A stretch of DNA of 9,254 nt, from the NCBI GenBank assembly GCA_016181345.1, contig JACOZM010000133.1, positions 1 to 9,254 of the forward strand. The letters run 5' to 3'. Numbering within the stretch: position 1 is the stretch's first letter; each line of letters starts with the position of its first letter. Of this stretch, positions 1 through 6,412 are shown piece by piece. Origin of the DNA: Candidatus Woesearchaeota archaeon (GTDB taxonomy: Archaea > Nanobdellota > Nanobdellia > Woesearchaeales > GW2011-AR9). The position numbers and the translations under genes were made by a program. The notes under the pieces are model-generated. The model ran no database searches. It saw only the letters and a list, made by a program, of their open reading frames with translations, and was not told the origin of the DNA.

Positions 1-865
1 TCCAGCGCAGATAGACAGTTATGGAACATCTTATCCTGTTCTGGAAATTCCGATAGACCTGCGTGTTCTTAACATAGGTTCGGGAGATATAGTAAATGAA
101 TTTAAGGTTAAGGCAGAGGTTTGTGATCAATTCGGAAGCAACTGTCGAGAAAAATATTTACAGTCCATATCTCAGCTTGAAGTAAGGGGAGAAGAAGCCT
201 TATCTTTTACTGTTTTAGTCGGTATGGATGGGGATTCTTGTGACAGCGGCGGGACTAATAATGCCAGAGAATGTCTGTTAAGAATTAAAGCTGATGCCGA
301 CGGAGTATTAGCAGAACCAAAACAAAACAATGAATTGAAGATGGTTGTAAGAATTGAAGGGCAGGATTTAGGTGATACTTATGATTCACAATTTCAAAAA
401 TTTCAAATTATGTTAGTTGTTGGTGATGGTTCAGATGGAACGGCTATTGATGAGTATTGCGCAGGGGATGATTTTAATGCTTGTGTTGCTCAATTTACGC
501 AGAGTAGGGGAGTAATAGATGGAAGTTTTCCTAGTGATGTACCTAATGCGGGAAATTGCTGGGCTTTTGCTGTTGAGTATGATGTAGCAGATGATGATGG
601 TGGAGCTGGACAATTAGAACAAGGGGTAGTAATACCTCATATAGTATCAAAAAAACTTATTCCTTCGTTGGAATATAGTGTTGGTAGTACTGACAATTCT
701 AAAGAAGCTTTTAATGAAGAATTGTTTTGGAATGCCAAGACTGACGGCTCATTGATATGTAAAGATGGATGGTGGCATCAGTGTAGTTCCGGCCAAGCAG
801 GAGTATTATATGCTAATAATAAGCGATTTGTATGTAATAAACAATTATGGAAACCAGAAGATTAG
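1..865 (+). CDS. Secreted beta-rich surface protein, 5' end missing
   Basis: The reading frame is open from base 2 to a TAG at 863-865 (287 codons visible), so the gene starts upstream of the window; the first internal ATG is at 224, but coding character continues above it. I do not recognise the family. The first ~75 visible residues (VLEIPIDLRVLNIGSGDIVNEF onward, a V-N-x-G pattern with alternating hydrophobics) resemble an immunoglobulin-like or CARDB-type beta-sandwich domain, which is inference from pattern only. The middle is acidic and contains Cys pairs. The last ~50 residues form a small module with ICKDGWWHQC, then VLYANNKRFVC and NKQLWK: three cysteines and several aromatics, likely a compact extracellular domain. 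The protein is probably exported, since its cysteines and beta character match the secreted products downstream. It lies 42 nt before the next gene and may be the upstream member of the same operon. Confidence 0.75.
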   Translation, partial: PAQIDSYGTSYPVLEIPIDLRVLNIGSGDIVNEFKVKAEVCDQFGSNCREKYLQSISQLEVRGEEALSFTVLVGMDGDSCDSGGTNNARECLLRIKADADGVLAEPKQNNELKMVVRIEGQDLGDTYDSQFQKFQIMLVVGDGSDGTAIDEYCAGDDFNACVAQFTQSRGVIDGSFPSDVPNAGNCWAFAVEYDVADDDGGAGQLEQGVVIPHIVSKKLIPSLEYSVGSTDNSKEAFNEELFWNAKTDGSLICKDGWWHQCSSGQAGVLYANNKRFVCNKQLWKPED

Positions 866-895
866 TGCGTGAGATTTAGCTATTAAGCAAATGTT

Positions 896-902
896 GGTGA
901 TT
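896..902 (+). promoter_or_regulatory. Shine-Dalgarno GGTGATT deciding a TTG start
   Basis: GGTGATT matches the archaeal anti-Shine-Dalgarno sequence at the 16S rRNA 3' end and ends 5 nt before TTG 908. An in-frame TGA at 902-904 rules out any longer start, so TTG 908 is the only start that keeps the MNRKAQ pilin-like N-terminus. Confidence 0.65.
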
Positions 903-907
903 GACTA

Positions 908-1669
908 TTGAATCGAAAAGCACAAGTATTTGTCGTGAGGAATATTATTGAGATCTGTTTAGTCATCGCCAGCGTGGTTATTTTCTTATCCTGCGTAGGA
1001 AGAGTGACGAGTATTTTTGTTGGAGATTCAGGAACGCTTCCTGAAAGGACGTTTACAGCTTTTGTTGAAGACATCAAAGAGTTTTCTACCGGAAAGAACT
1101 TTGATGCGCGAGAAAAATCTGAATTATTTTTAGAAGATGGGCAGGCTGTTGTTTATTTCGAGCCGAATAAAGATAAGATGACCGTTTTTGTCGATTCTAA
1201 TTGGGAAGGCGGGACGACAAACAAATATTTAACAACCATCAGAAAACCATCTTCCTGCACGGATGAAGCTTGTTTATGTTTTGTTAAAGAGAAAACTATT
1301 GAGACAAAAACCGATGTTGACTTCACTATTCTCTTAGGGCCATTGTGGGCAGATTTGAAGACGGCAGCGTTTATTGATTTGACCAATGTTAAATGCTCAG
1401 ATATTCCTAAACTCAGTTTAGATGTTTGTTCTATTGGAATTCCTAATCAAGCTCTTCCCTATGTGTGCACTGATGGTTTTGTGATCGAACGGCATTTGAT
1501 GAAAGAAGTTGAAGAATCTTTTATTTCCGCTTTTGTGTTATATGATATCTATTATACTGCTCCACAAAATTTAGTTGTTACGTTATCTCATGAAGGGGAT
1601 AGTGTCAAGATTGAGCCGAGAGTAATCGCTCAGGAAGAAGCCAGAAAAGAAGTTCAGATAGAAAAATGA
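908..1669 (+). CDS. Pilin-like membrane-anchored protein (TTG start), Cys-rich ectodomain
   Basis: A 253-aa protein of unknown specific function. It begins MNRKAQVF, the (K/R)(K/R)(G/A)Q pattern of archaeal class III (type IV prepilin-like) signal sequences, with a likely cleavage site after Ala5. A hydrophobic helix follows at about residues 12-30. The remainder is a predicted extracellular domain with Cys117, Cys122, Cys124, Cys163, Cys174 and Cys187, including a tight C-x4-C-x-C cluster (CTDEACLC), which suggests disulfides. The last ~15 residues are highly charged. The start is TTG, supported by a good Shine-Dalgarno site and an in-frame stop two codons upstream. It is the first of five consecutive genes with this N-terminal design, so a minor pilin or pseudopilin role is the best inference. 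It could alternatively be a simple single-pass anchored surface protein whose signal is not processed. Confidence 0.82.
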   Translation: MNRKAQVFVVRNIIEICLVIASVVIFLSCVGRVTSIFVGDSGTLPERTFTAFVEDIKEFSTGKNFDAREKSELFLEDGQAVVYFEPNKDKMTVFVDSNWEGGTTNKYLTTIRKPSSCTDEACLCFVKEKTIETKTDVDFTILLGPLWADLKTAAFIDLTNVKCSDIPKLSLDVCSIGIPNQALPYVCTDGFVIERHLMKEVEESFISAFVLYDIYYTAPQNLVVTLSHEGDSVKIEPRVIAQEEARKEVQIEK

Positions 1670-1670
1670 G

Positions 1671-1760
1671 TTCAGTAAATTCAGTAAACTCAGAAGGGGA
1701 ATCCAGAAGGAAAAAATAGTTCAGAAAGAACAGAAGTTGAGAAAGAAAAAGGAGAATGAG
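1671..1760 (+). repeat. Purine-rich spacer with 9-bp TTCAGTAAA micro-repeats
   Basis: TTCAGTAAA occurs twice in tandem (1671-1679 and 1680-1688). Degenerate copies follow: CTCAGAAGG (1689), TCCAGAAGG (1702) and TTCAGAAAG (1720). Bases 1691-1760 contain only 12 pyrimidines in 70 by hand count. The stretch starts right after the TGA stop of the preceding gene. It looks like slippage-expanded non-coding spacer; no function is evident. Confidence 0.7.
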
Positions 1761-1773
1761 GTTCTGATGGATA

Positions 1774-3030
1774 ATGATGAATAAAAAAGGAGTTGAGCTG
1801 TCAGTGTATTTCATGGCAGAATTACTTGTCCTAGCCTTAATTTCATATGTTGTTATGCATAACGTGTTCGGTTTAGTAGAAAAAGATGCAGTTTTACGTG
1901 AAGTAGTTCATGAGGATCTACGGATGATGATTGACACACTGGCTGCCTTGCCGGGAGATGCGATCGTTAAATATCCTCACGACCTTTCTGCGTTTATCAT
2001 TGTTGTTGCTGATAATAGCCAGATAACTCTTTTTAAGGAAGGAGATACGGCTAAGAATTGGAAACATTTTTTTCTTCCTCAAGGATATAACATCAGCGAA
2101 AGAGTGGAAAAAAAAGCTAATGTATGTTTAGTAAAGACAAAGAAAACTATTATTCTTAAAGAGTGCCTCGAAGAAATGAAGAAATTAGAAGGTAAAGATG
2201 AAGATGGAAAAATAAAAGAAAGTGAATGGGGAGAAGACGAGATCATCATCAGGGAAGATGTCCCTGACTGCAATTACTTACTTGAGCGAACTCTTCCAGA
2301 TTATGTTCAAGAAGGAAATGATATGCGACGATGGTTCTGCACAGAATCGCAATTAAAAAATCTAGGACTAGATTATGCCTACTCTTCAAAAAGTAGAGAT
2401 ATCAATAAAGTTGTTCTTCATTATACTTATGGAGTAGGCAGCGGGAAAACTGTTGCTGAAGATTGGGTGAATAGAGAAGCGCAAGTGAGTGCGCATTATA
2501 TCATTGATCGTGAAGGAGAGATAACTTCCGTAATAGACGAAAATGACATTGCGTATCATGCAGTCAATAATAATCAGCGAAGCATAGGGATCGAATTAGT
2601 TAATCTTGGTCCGGGATGTGATGAGGAGTTTAATGGAGGAGATGGATCAGGGAATTATAATAAATTCCAATTTTGCAGAGGAGTGAAAGGGATTTCTGGA
2701 ATTTATCCGAATAAGCCCGGGTATGACATATCGTTAGAATATCAATCGTTTACTATCAAACAGATGGAATCGCTAATAACATTAGCTATCGGATTAAAAG
2801 AGAAATATTCTCTTCCTTCTTATTTTGGGAGTTCAGGAGTAGTAGGGGGATTTACCGGGCATATTTATACTGAAGATATTGTTCTAGGTCAAGAGCAGAA
2901 AAGGAAAGTAGATCCTGGGCCTGCTTTCCCTTGGGAGTATTTTGGATGTCGTGTACGAGAAGAGGAGAATTGCGAGTCAAGATTTACAGAAGATTATGAA
3001 AAAATAGATAGAGAAGAAGTAATCAGCTAG
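1774..3030 (+). CDS. Pilin-like anchored N-acetylmuramoyl-L-alanine amidase (amidase_2/PGRP fold)
   Basis: A 418-aa fusion. Residues 2-8 (MNKKGVE) form a class III-like signal and residues ~11-30 a hydrophobic helix. An unassigned stretch runs to ~200, including a charged Lys/Glu segment (~135-165). Residues ~209-390 are a zinc amidase domain: INKVVLHYT with His216, VSAHYIIDREG, AYHAV, SIGIELVN with Glu274, and GH (His363) followed by KRKVDPGPAFPW with Lys378 and Asp380. By analogy with AmpD, His216, His363 and Asp380 bind zinc while Glu274 and Lys378 act in catalysis, so the enzyme should be active. The family cleaves the bond between N-acetylmuramate and L-Ala of murein. The catalytic domain should face outside the cell. 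Starts at 1774 and 1777 are adjacent ATGs; 1777 would give MNKKGVEL like its neighbours, and GAGGT at 1758-1762 is the only Shine-Dalgarno candidate. A murein amidase in an apparent archaeon suggests acquisition from bacteria. Confidence 0.9.
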   Translation: MMNKKGVELSVYFMAELLVLALISYVVMHNVFGLVEKDAVLREVVHEDLRMMIDTLAALPGDAIVKYPHDLSAFIIVVADNSQITLFKEGDTAKNWKHFFLPQGYNISERVEKKANVCLVKTKKTIILKECLEEMKKLEGKDEDGKIKESEWGEDEIIIREDVPDCNYLLERTLPDYVQEGNDMRRWFCTESQLKNLGLDYAYSSKSRDINKVVLHYTYGVGSGKTVAEDWVNREAQVSAHYIIDREGEITSVIDENDIAYHAVNNNQRSIGIELVNLGPGCDEEFNGGDGSGNYNKFQFCRGVKGISGIYPNKPGYDISLEYQSFTIKQMESLITLAIGLKEKYSLPSYFGSSGVVGGFTGHIYTEDIVLGQEQKRKVDPGPAFPWEYFGCRVREEENCESRFTEDYEKIDREEVIS

Positions 3031-3050
3031 AGATGAAGCATAAGGAAAGC

Positions 3051-3095
3051 CAAGATAAAGTCAAGATAAAGTTAAGATAAAGTATGAGATAAAGC
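3051..3095 (+). repeat. 11-bp tandem repeat CAAGATAAAGT, about four copies
   Basis: CAAGATAAAGT (3051-3061) and CAAGATAAAGT (3062-3072) are identical. TAAGATAAAGT (3073-3083) differs by one base, and ATGAGATAAAGC (3084-3095) is a degenerate 12-nt copy; looser relatives follow. It fills the spacer after the amidase stop. The strand is purine-rich, with 20 pyrimidines in 3031-3120 by hand count. Confidence 0.85.
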
Positions 3096-3151
3096 AATAA
3101 GCTAAAGAAGGATAAAAGGAGCTATTATAGATTATCTAGGGAAACTAAAAG

Positions 3152-3616
3152 ATGTTTAATCGTAAGGGACAAGGAGGAAAAGTACTTATCTGGATATTTG
3201 TTCTAGTCGTATTTAGTATCTTATTCTTCGGTTTAGGATTTGGGATTAATGCTTATGCTAGTTCTAAGGCGTATACTCCAAAAGAACTGAAAGCCGAACT
3301 TATCTCTTTGCGATTTGTGAACCTGCCAGAATGCTTTGCTTTGCATACTTTAGGAAAAACACTTCCCGGAGTTATTGATATGAATAAATTTAATGATGAG
3401 CAGATGAGTCAGTGTTATATGACGGAATCGATTGGCGGGGTAAAAACGTTTAATTTTCGTCTCGTCTTAGAGAGGGAAGGGAGTGAAGTAGTTACTGATA
3501 AGTATTACAATCATGACGATTTTACCTTATTTCAAGAAGTTTTAACCTATAAAGGAAATATATTATCTAAAGACCGTTTAATCATTTACGTTCAGGAGGA
3601 ATCTACTGATGAATAA
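3152..3616 (+). CDS. Small pilin-like membrane-anchored protein
   Basis: A 154-aa protein starting MFNRKGQGGK, an archaeal class III-type signal (likely cleavage after Gly6), followed by a long hydrophobic helix at ~11-32. The ectodomain contains Cys61 and Cys88 flanking PGVIDMNKFNDEQMSQCY; this I-D-x-N-K-F...CY layout looks like a conserved core with a likely Cys61-Cys88 disulfide. Specific function is not recognised. The stop TAA (3614-3616) lies inside the next gene, giving an 8-nt overlap (ATGAATAA), so the two are almost certainly co-translated and may form a paired complex. Small size and the N-terminal helix fit a minor pilin or pseudopilin subunit (inference). Confidence 0.82.
   Translation: MFNRKGQGGKVLIWIFVLVVFSILFFGLGFGINAYASSKAYTPKELKAELISLRFVNLPECFALHTLGKTLPGVIDMNKFNDEQMSQCYMTESIGGVKTFNFRLVLEREGSEVVTDKYYNHDDFTLFQEVLTYKGNILSKDRLIIYVQEESTDE
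3594..3600 (+). promoter_or_regulatory. Strong Shine-Dalgarno AGGAGGA for gene 3609
   Basis: AGGAGGA lies within the end of the preceding gene, 8 nt before ATG 3609. It fixes that start and therefore a 21-residue pre-motif leader on the product, rather than an internal start nearer the NKKGQ motif. Confidence 0.8.
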
Positions 3617-4085
3617 TCCATTTAATAAATTGAACATTTTATTGGATATCAACAAAAAAGTAAACAAAAAAGGGCAGTTCGCTACAGATATGTGGGATGG
3701 GATGCTTATCCTTATTTTCAGTGTTGTTTTTTTTGTTATCGTTGGTTTAGCATTAGCTTGGAACAACGAAGTGAGCAATAAACAACCAATCAAAAATATT
3801 GAAGAATTTCACCTTAAGGATTCAGCCTTAAATAATCTTTTTGCGGAATCACTTGATACTAATCTTGAAGGAAAGGATATTGATGCTCTAGTCAAAAATA
3901 GTAAAATACTTGGCGGAAAAGTCATTTCTAGCTGTGGAGATTATTCTTTTCAGGAAGATTGCAATGGTGATGCAGTAAACTTATATCCTGCTCAAGGCGA
4001 TTGCTGCCAGTGGGGAGATGATAACAGATGTAGAATTGGCGTTAGGTCATATTGCCTTGAGATTGAAGTTGAAAAACAGGAATAA
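3609..4085 (+). CDS. Pilin-like protein with long leader and six-Cys ectodomain
   Basis: A 158-aa protein. The pilin-type motif NKKGQ is at residues 19-23, preceded by a hydrophilic leader much longer than in its four neighbours (where the motif starts at residue 2 or 3). A hydrophobic helix follows at ~31-50. The C-terminal third carries six cysteines (109, 118, 132, 133, 141, 149), an even number compatible with three disulfides in an extracellular domain. Function is not recognised. Translation starts in the last codons of the preceding gene (8-nt overlap) behind an AGGAGGA site, indicating translational coupling and probably matched amounts of the two products. Minor pilin or pseudopilin is the best inference. 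Confidence 0.82.
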   Translation: MNNPFNKLNILLDINKKVNKKGQFATDMWDGMLILIFSVVFFVIVGLALAWNNEVSNKQPIKNIEEFHLKDSALNNLFAESLDTNLEGKDIDALVKNSKILGGKVISSCGDYSFQEDCNGDAVNLYPAQGDCCQWGDDNRCRIGVRSYCLEIEVEKQE

Positions 4086-4195
4086 TAAGGAATAAGATGA
4101 TAGATGATCGTAGAACGTAGAGAGTATAGGGAAAAATTAAACATCATTAATGATTGTAGAATTAGGGGATATGAAAACAGGATATAGGAAAGAAT
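4086..4195 (+). other. 110-nt spacer with 12-bp palindrome ATCATTAATGAT
   Basis: A perfect palindrome ATCATTAATGAT occupies 4143-4154, centred about 47 nt before the next ATG. Its half-site ATCATT/AATGAT recurs in the palindrome at the RPA-gene TATA box (5373-5391). The first half of the spacer is low-complexity (GATGATAGATGATCG, GTAGAACGTAGAGAG). It could hold a regulated internal promoter; no convincing TATA box is visible. Confidence 0.4.
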
Positions 4196-5320
4196 ATGAA
4201 TAAAAAAGCCAGTATTTTTGGATGGGGAGTGCCAGTGTTTATTATCGCATTTATTATTTTTATCTCTATGACGTCTAACCAAATTTCCGGGCAAGTCAAA
4301 GGACAGTGGGAAACTGATTTTCTGCAAGACAGTTATCTTCCGGCCAAGCAAACTCTCTTAAAAAATAATATTATCGCCAAGAATGTTGGGGCTGAAATAG
4401 TTTGGGAATTATCAAATAACGGCGGGTTTTCAAAAGAATCTGAATGCGGCCAAATCTTCGGGAAAAATGTTTGGAATAAAGAAGAGCAGGAATGTTTTCC
4501 GCCGATAAATACTAATATTGTGGGAAAAGCCCAGGAGAAGCTTTCTCGTAGAAATATGCCGTTCATCGATGTTTCTTTTCTCTTTACTTTCTTTGTCGGA
4601 CAAAGCAATGTTTTACCTTTCAAATCAAAACATGGCATCTATTACCATCAGAATACTTTTATGGTTGATTTAGGTTATTCCTTTGATGAGTATACATTGT
4701 TGATTGAACAAGCTCAATCCCTTCTCTCTGCGTGCAGAGATGCCTCAGACTTAAAAGAATGTTTAGACTTGAACAAAGAAGATTATTGGAAATATAATAT
4801 TTGTGATTCTACCAGCGAATATACTGAAACAAACCGAAAAGTCGCTTTTTGCGTCGTTTCTCCAAATATTTATGTTGTTCAAAACGGGATGAAAAACGAA
4901 GTAGTCACGTATCATTTTGCTTTAGATTTTACTCCGTCTTCTCCAGGAGAAGTTACTGAATTTAAAGCAACTAGTGTAGGGAATGAGCTTACCATTGAGT
5001 TTCCTCAGCTCTTAGGAGCGGAAAAATATAGCGTCTATTTTACTGATTATCTTAATCCAACACCAGGCGAGAGGAAAAAATCTCAACAGGATGTTTTTTT
5101 TTATGAGAAAAATTGGCAGAGCGTTGACCTTGCTAATCCTGTAGAGAATCAAGAAGCGTGTGATGTTCCTGAGAAAAGAGCGTATGATACGCTATATTTA
5201 TGCAATGACTTACTGATCTATGTTCTGGAAAAACCTGCCCTTACTCCCTTGAAGTATACGATCACGTCTTGGAAGAAGGGGAAAGAGTCTGCTATCGCTC
5301 GATGGGATTCAATTGAGTAG
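4196..5320 (+). CDS. Large pilin-like surface protein with possible Fn3-like C-terminus
   Basis: A 374-aa protein starting MNKKASIFGWG, a class III-like signal (possible cleavage after Ala5), with a hydrophobic helix at ~11-24. AGGA at 4186-4189 lies 6 nt before the ATG, supporting the start. The central part (~40-245) is an unrecognised ectodomain with Cys84/Cys100 and Cys180/Cys189/Cys203/Cys219. From ~250 (SPGEVTEFKATSVGNELTIEF ... GAEKYSVYFTDY) the pattern resembles a fibronectin type III-like beta-sandwich, here with a Cys pair (322/336). The protein is likely displayed outside the cell, either as a capping or adhesive subunit of a pilus-like structure or as a stand-alone anchored protein. 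It is the last gene of the cluster, followed by a T-tract. Confidence 0.82.
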   Translation: MNKKASIFGWGVPVFIIAFIIFISMTSNQISGQVKGQWETDFLQDSYLPAKQTLLKNNIIAKNVGAEIVWELSNNGGFSKESECGQIFGKNVWNKEEQECFPPINTNIVGKAQEKLSRRNMPFIDVSFLFTFFVGQSNVLPFKSKHGIYYHQNTFMVDLGYSFDEYTLLIEQAQSLLSACRDASDLKECLDLNKEDYWKYNICDSTSEYTETNRKVAFCVVSPNIYVVQNGMKNEVVTYHFALDFTPSSPGEVTEFKATSVGNELTIEFPQLLGAEKYSVYFTDYLNPTPGERKKSQQDVFFYEKNWQSVDLANPVENQEACDVPEKRAYDTLYLCNDLLIYVLEKPALTPLKYTITSWKKGKESAIARWDSIE

Positions 5321-5352
5321 AGAGTAACCTGTTTAGCAGAGAGTAGCCGGAT

Positions 5353-5369
5353 TACTATCTTTTTTAGTA
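5353..5369 (+). terminator. T-tract terminator after the surface-protein cluster
   Basis: A run of six T (5360-5365) lies between short inverted arms TACTA (5353-5357) and TAGTA (5365-5369), 40 nt after the stop of the last pilin-like gene. T-runs terminate archaeal RNA polymerase. The stem is weak, so the T-tract is the main support. Confidence 0.45.
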
Positions 5370-5372
5370 TAC

Positions 5373-5391
5373 AAATCATTATAAATGATTT
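5373..5391 (+). promoter_or_regulatory. TATA box inside a 19-bp palindrome, promoter of the RPA gene
   Basis: AAATCATT-ATA-AATGATTT is a perfect 8-bp inverted repeat around a 3-nt centre. The embedded TTATAAAT (5379-5386) is a good archaeal TATA box centred about 25 nt before ATG 5407, which predicts a leaderless transcript starting at or next to the ATG. A dimeric repressor binding here would occlude TBP. The palindrome could also be a by-product of the AT-rich box, but eight paired positions including C/G pairs argue for a real operator. Confidence 0.6.
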
Positions 5392-5406
5392 TCATACTCA
5401 CTTTCT

Positions 5407-6387
5407 ATGTTCAAAATCCCGTTGCCTGAAATTAAAGGAATGATTCTTAAAAGTGGAAAAATTTCTGCGGAAGATCTAGAGAAGAAGATCAAAGCAAAAA
5501 TTAATGATCTTTCTGGATTAATCAGTGAAGAAGGAGCAGCCCATATTATTGCCAATGAATTAGGCGTAGAACTAGTTAAGCAAGGCGATAAGCTGAAGAT
5601 CAAAGAGATATATTCTGGTATGAAGGATGTTTCTACCTTAGGAAAAGTAGTTAAAAAATTTGATGTTCGTGAGTTTGCTAAGCAAGATCGAGTAGGAAAA
5701 GTATGCTCGCTGCTTTTAGGAGATGAAACAGAAACGGTACGAGTTGTTTTTTGGAATGATCAAGTAGACCTATTATCAAAGGTCAATGAAGGGGATATTT
5801 TAGAGATCAAGCATGGATATGTTAAAGAAAATAATAATGCCAAAGAAGTTCATCTTGGCGATCGTGGAGAGCTTATCATCAATCCGCAAGGACAAAAGAT
5901 TGACAGCGTGAGGCAAGGCCCAAGTCATGAACGGAAGAAGATCAAAGAACTAGCTGACGGCCAAGGAGCTGAAGTCTTAGGCACAGTTGTCCAGGTTTTT
6001 GATCCGAGATTTTGGCCGGTTTGTCCGCGATGCAATAAAAAAGTATTAGAGATGGGGCAAGGGTTTCAATGCACTGAGCATGGAGAGGTTACTGCTGGAT
6101 TATCGTACGTCCTTAATCTCATCCTAGACGACGGAAGCGGAACGATTAGGGGAGTTTTCTGGAAGAATCAGATTCATCATTTACTGGGGAAAGAAGAGCA
6201 AGAGATGGTTGTCTTTAAGGACAACCCCTCTCTTTTTGAAAGTGTCAAGACCGATCTATTAGGAGAACAGTTTAAAGTGATCGGAAGTACAAGAAGAAAT
6301 GAGATGTTTGATCGATTAGAATTTAATGTTAATCTTGTTGAAAAAGCAAATCCTGAAGAAGAGATCAAACGATTAGAAAAAAGTTAA
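5407..6387 (+). CDS. Archaeal RPA-like single-stranded DNA-binding protein (OB folds plus zinc finger)
   Basis: A 326-aa protein that coats single-stranded DNA in replication, repair and recombination. Residues ~20-65 form the helical N-terminal segment typical of archaeal RPA (ISEEGAAHIIANELGVEL). OB-fold 1 spans ~74-155 (VGKVCSLLLGDETETVRVVFW). OB-fold 2 spans ~187-312 with an inserted zinc finger, Cys206-x2-Cys209 ... Cys222-x2-His225, and then LDDGSGTIRGVFW. The repeated VRVVFW / IRGVFW strands mark the two OB domains. The C-terminus is charged. This is shorter than multi-OB euryarchaeal RPA proteins and fits the RPA41-like class. The ATG at 5407 lacks a Shine-Dalgarno site but sits where a leaderless transcript from the 5379 TATA box would start. 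The gene lies 25 nt before the YdjM-like gene and may be co-transcribed with it. Confidence 0.88.
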   Translation: MFKIPLPEIKGMILKSGKISAEDLEKKIKAKINDLSGLISEEGAAHIIANELGVELVKQGDKLKIKEIYSGMKDVSTLGKVVKKFDVREFAKQDRVGKVCSLLLGDETETVRVVFWNDQVDLLSKVNEGDILEIKHGYVKENNNAKEVHLGDRGELIINPQGQKIDSVRQGPSHERKKIKELADGQGAEVLGTVVQVFDPRFWPVCPRCNKKVLEMGQGFQCTEHGEVTAGLSYVLNLILDDGSGTIRGVFWKNQIHHLLGKEEQEMVVFKDNPSLFESVKTDLLGEQFKVIGSTRRNEMFDRLEFNVNLVEKANPEEEIKRLEKS

Positions 6388-6412
6388 ATAGGACTAGTTC
6401 TTTCTTCATTGG

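Noticed and set aside
1774..3030. Bacterial origin of the window, suggested by the amidase
   Set aside because: The RPA-type zinc-finger SSB, the TATA-box promoters and the repeated class III-like signals all favour an archaeon; the amidase is better explained by gene transfer.
3992..4351. 119-aa - strand ORF across the 4086-4195 spacer
   Set aside because: It is antisense to two supported genes with Shine-Dalgarno sites and pilin-like N-termini; its composition is that of reverse-strand translation.
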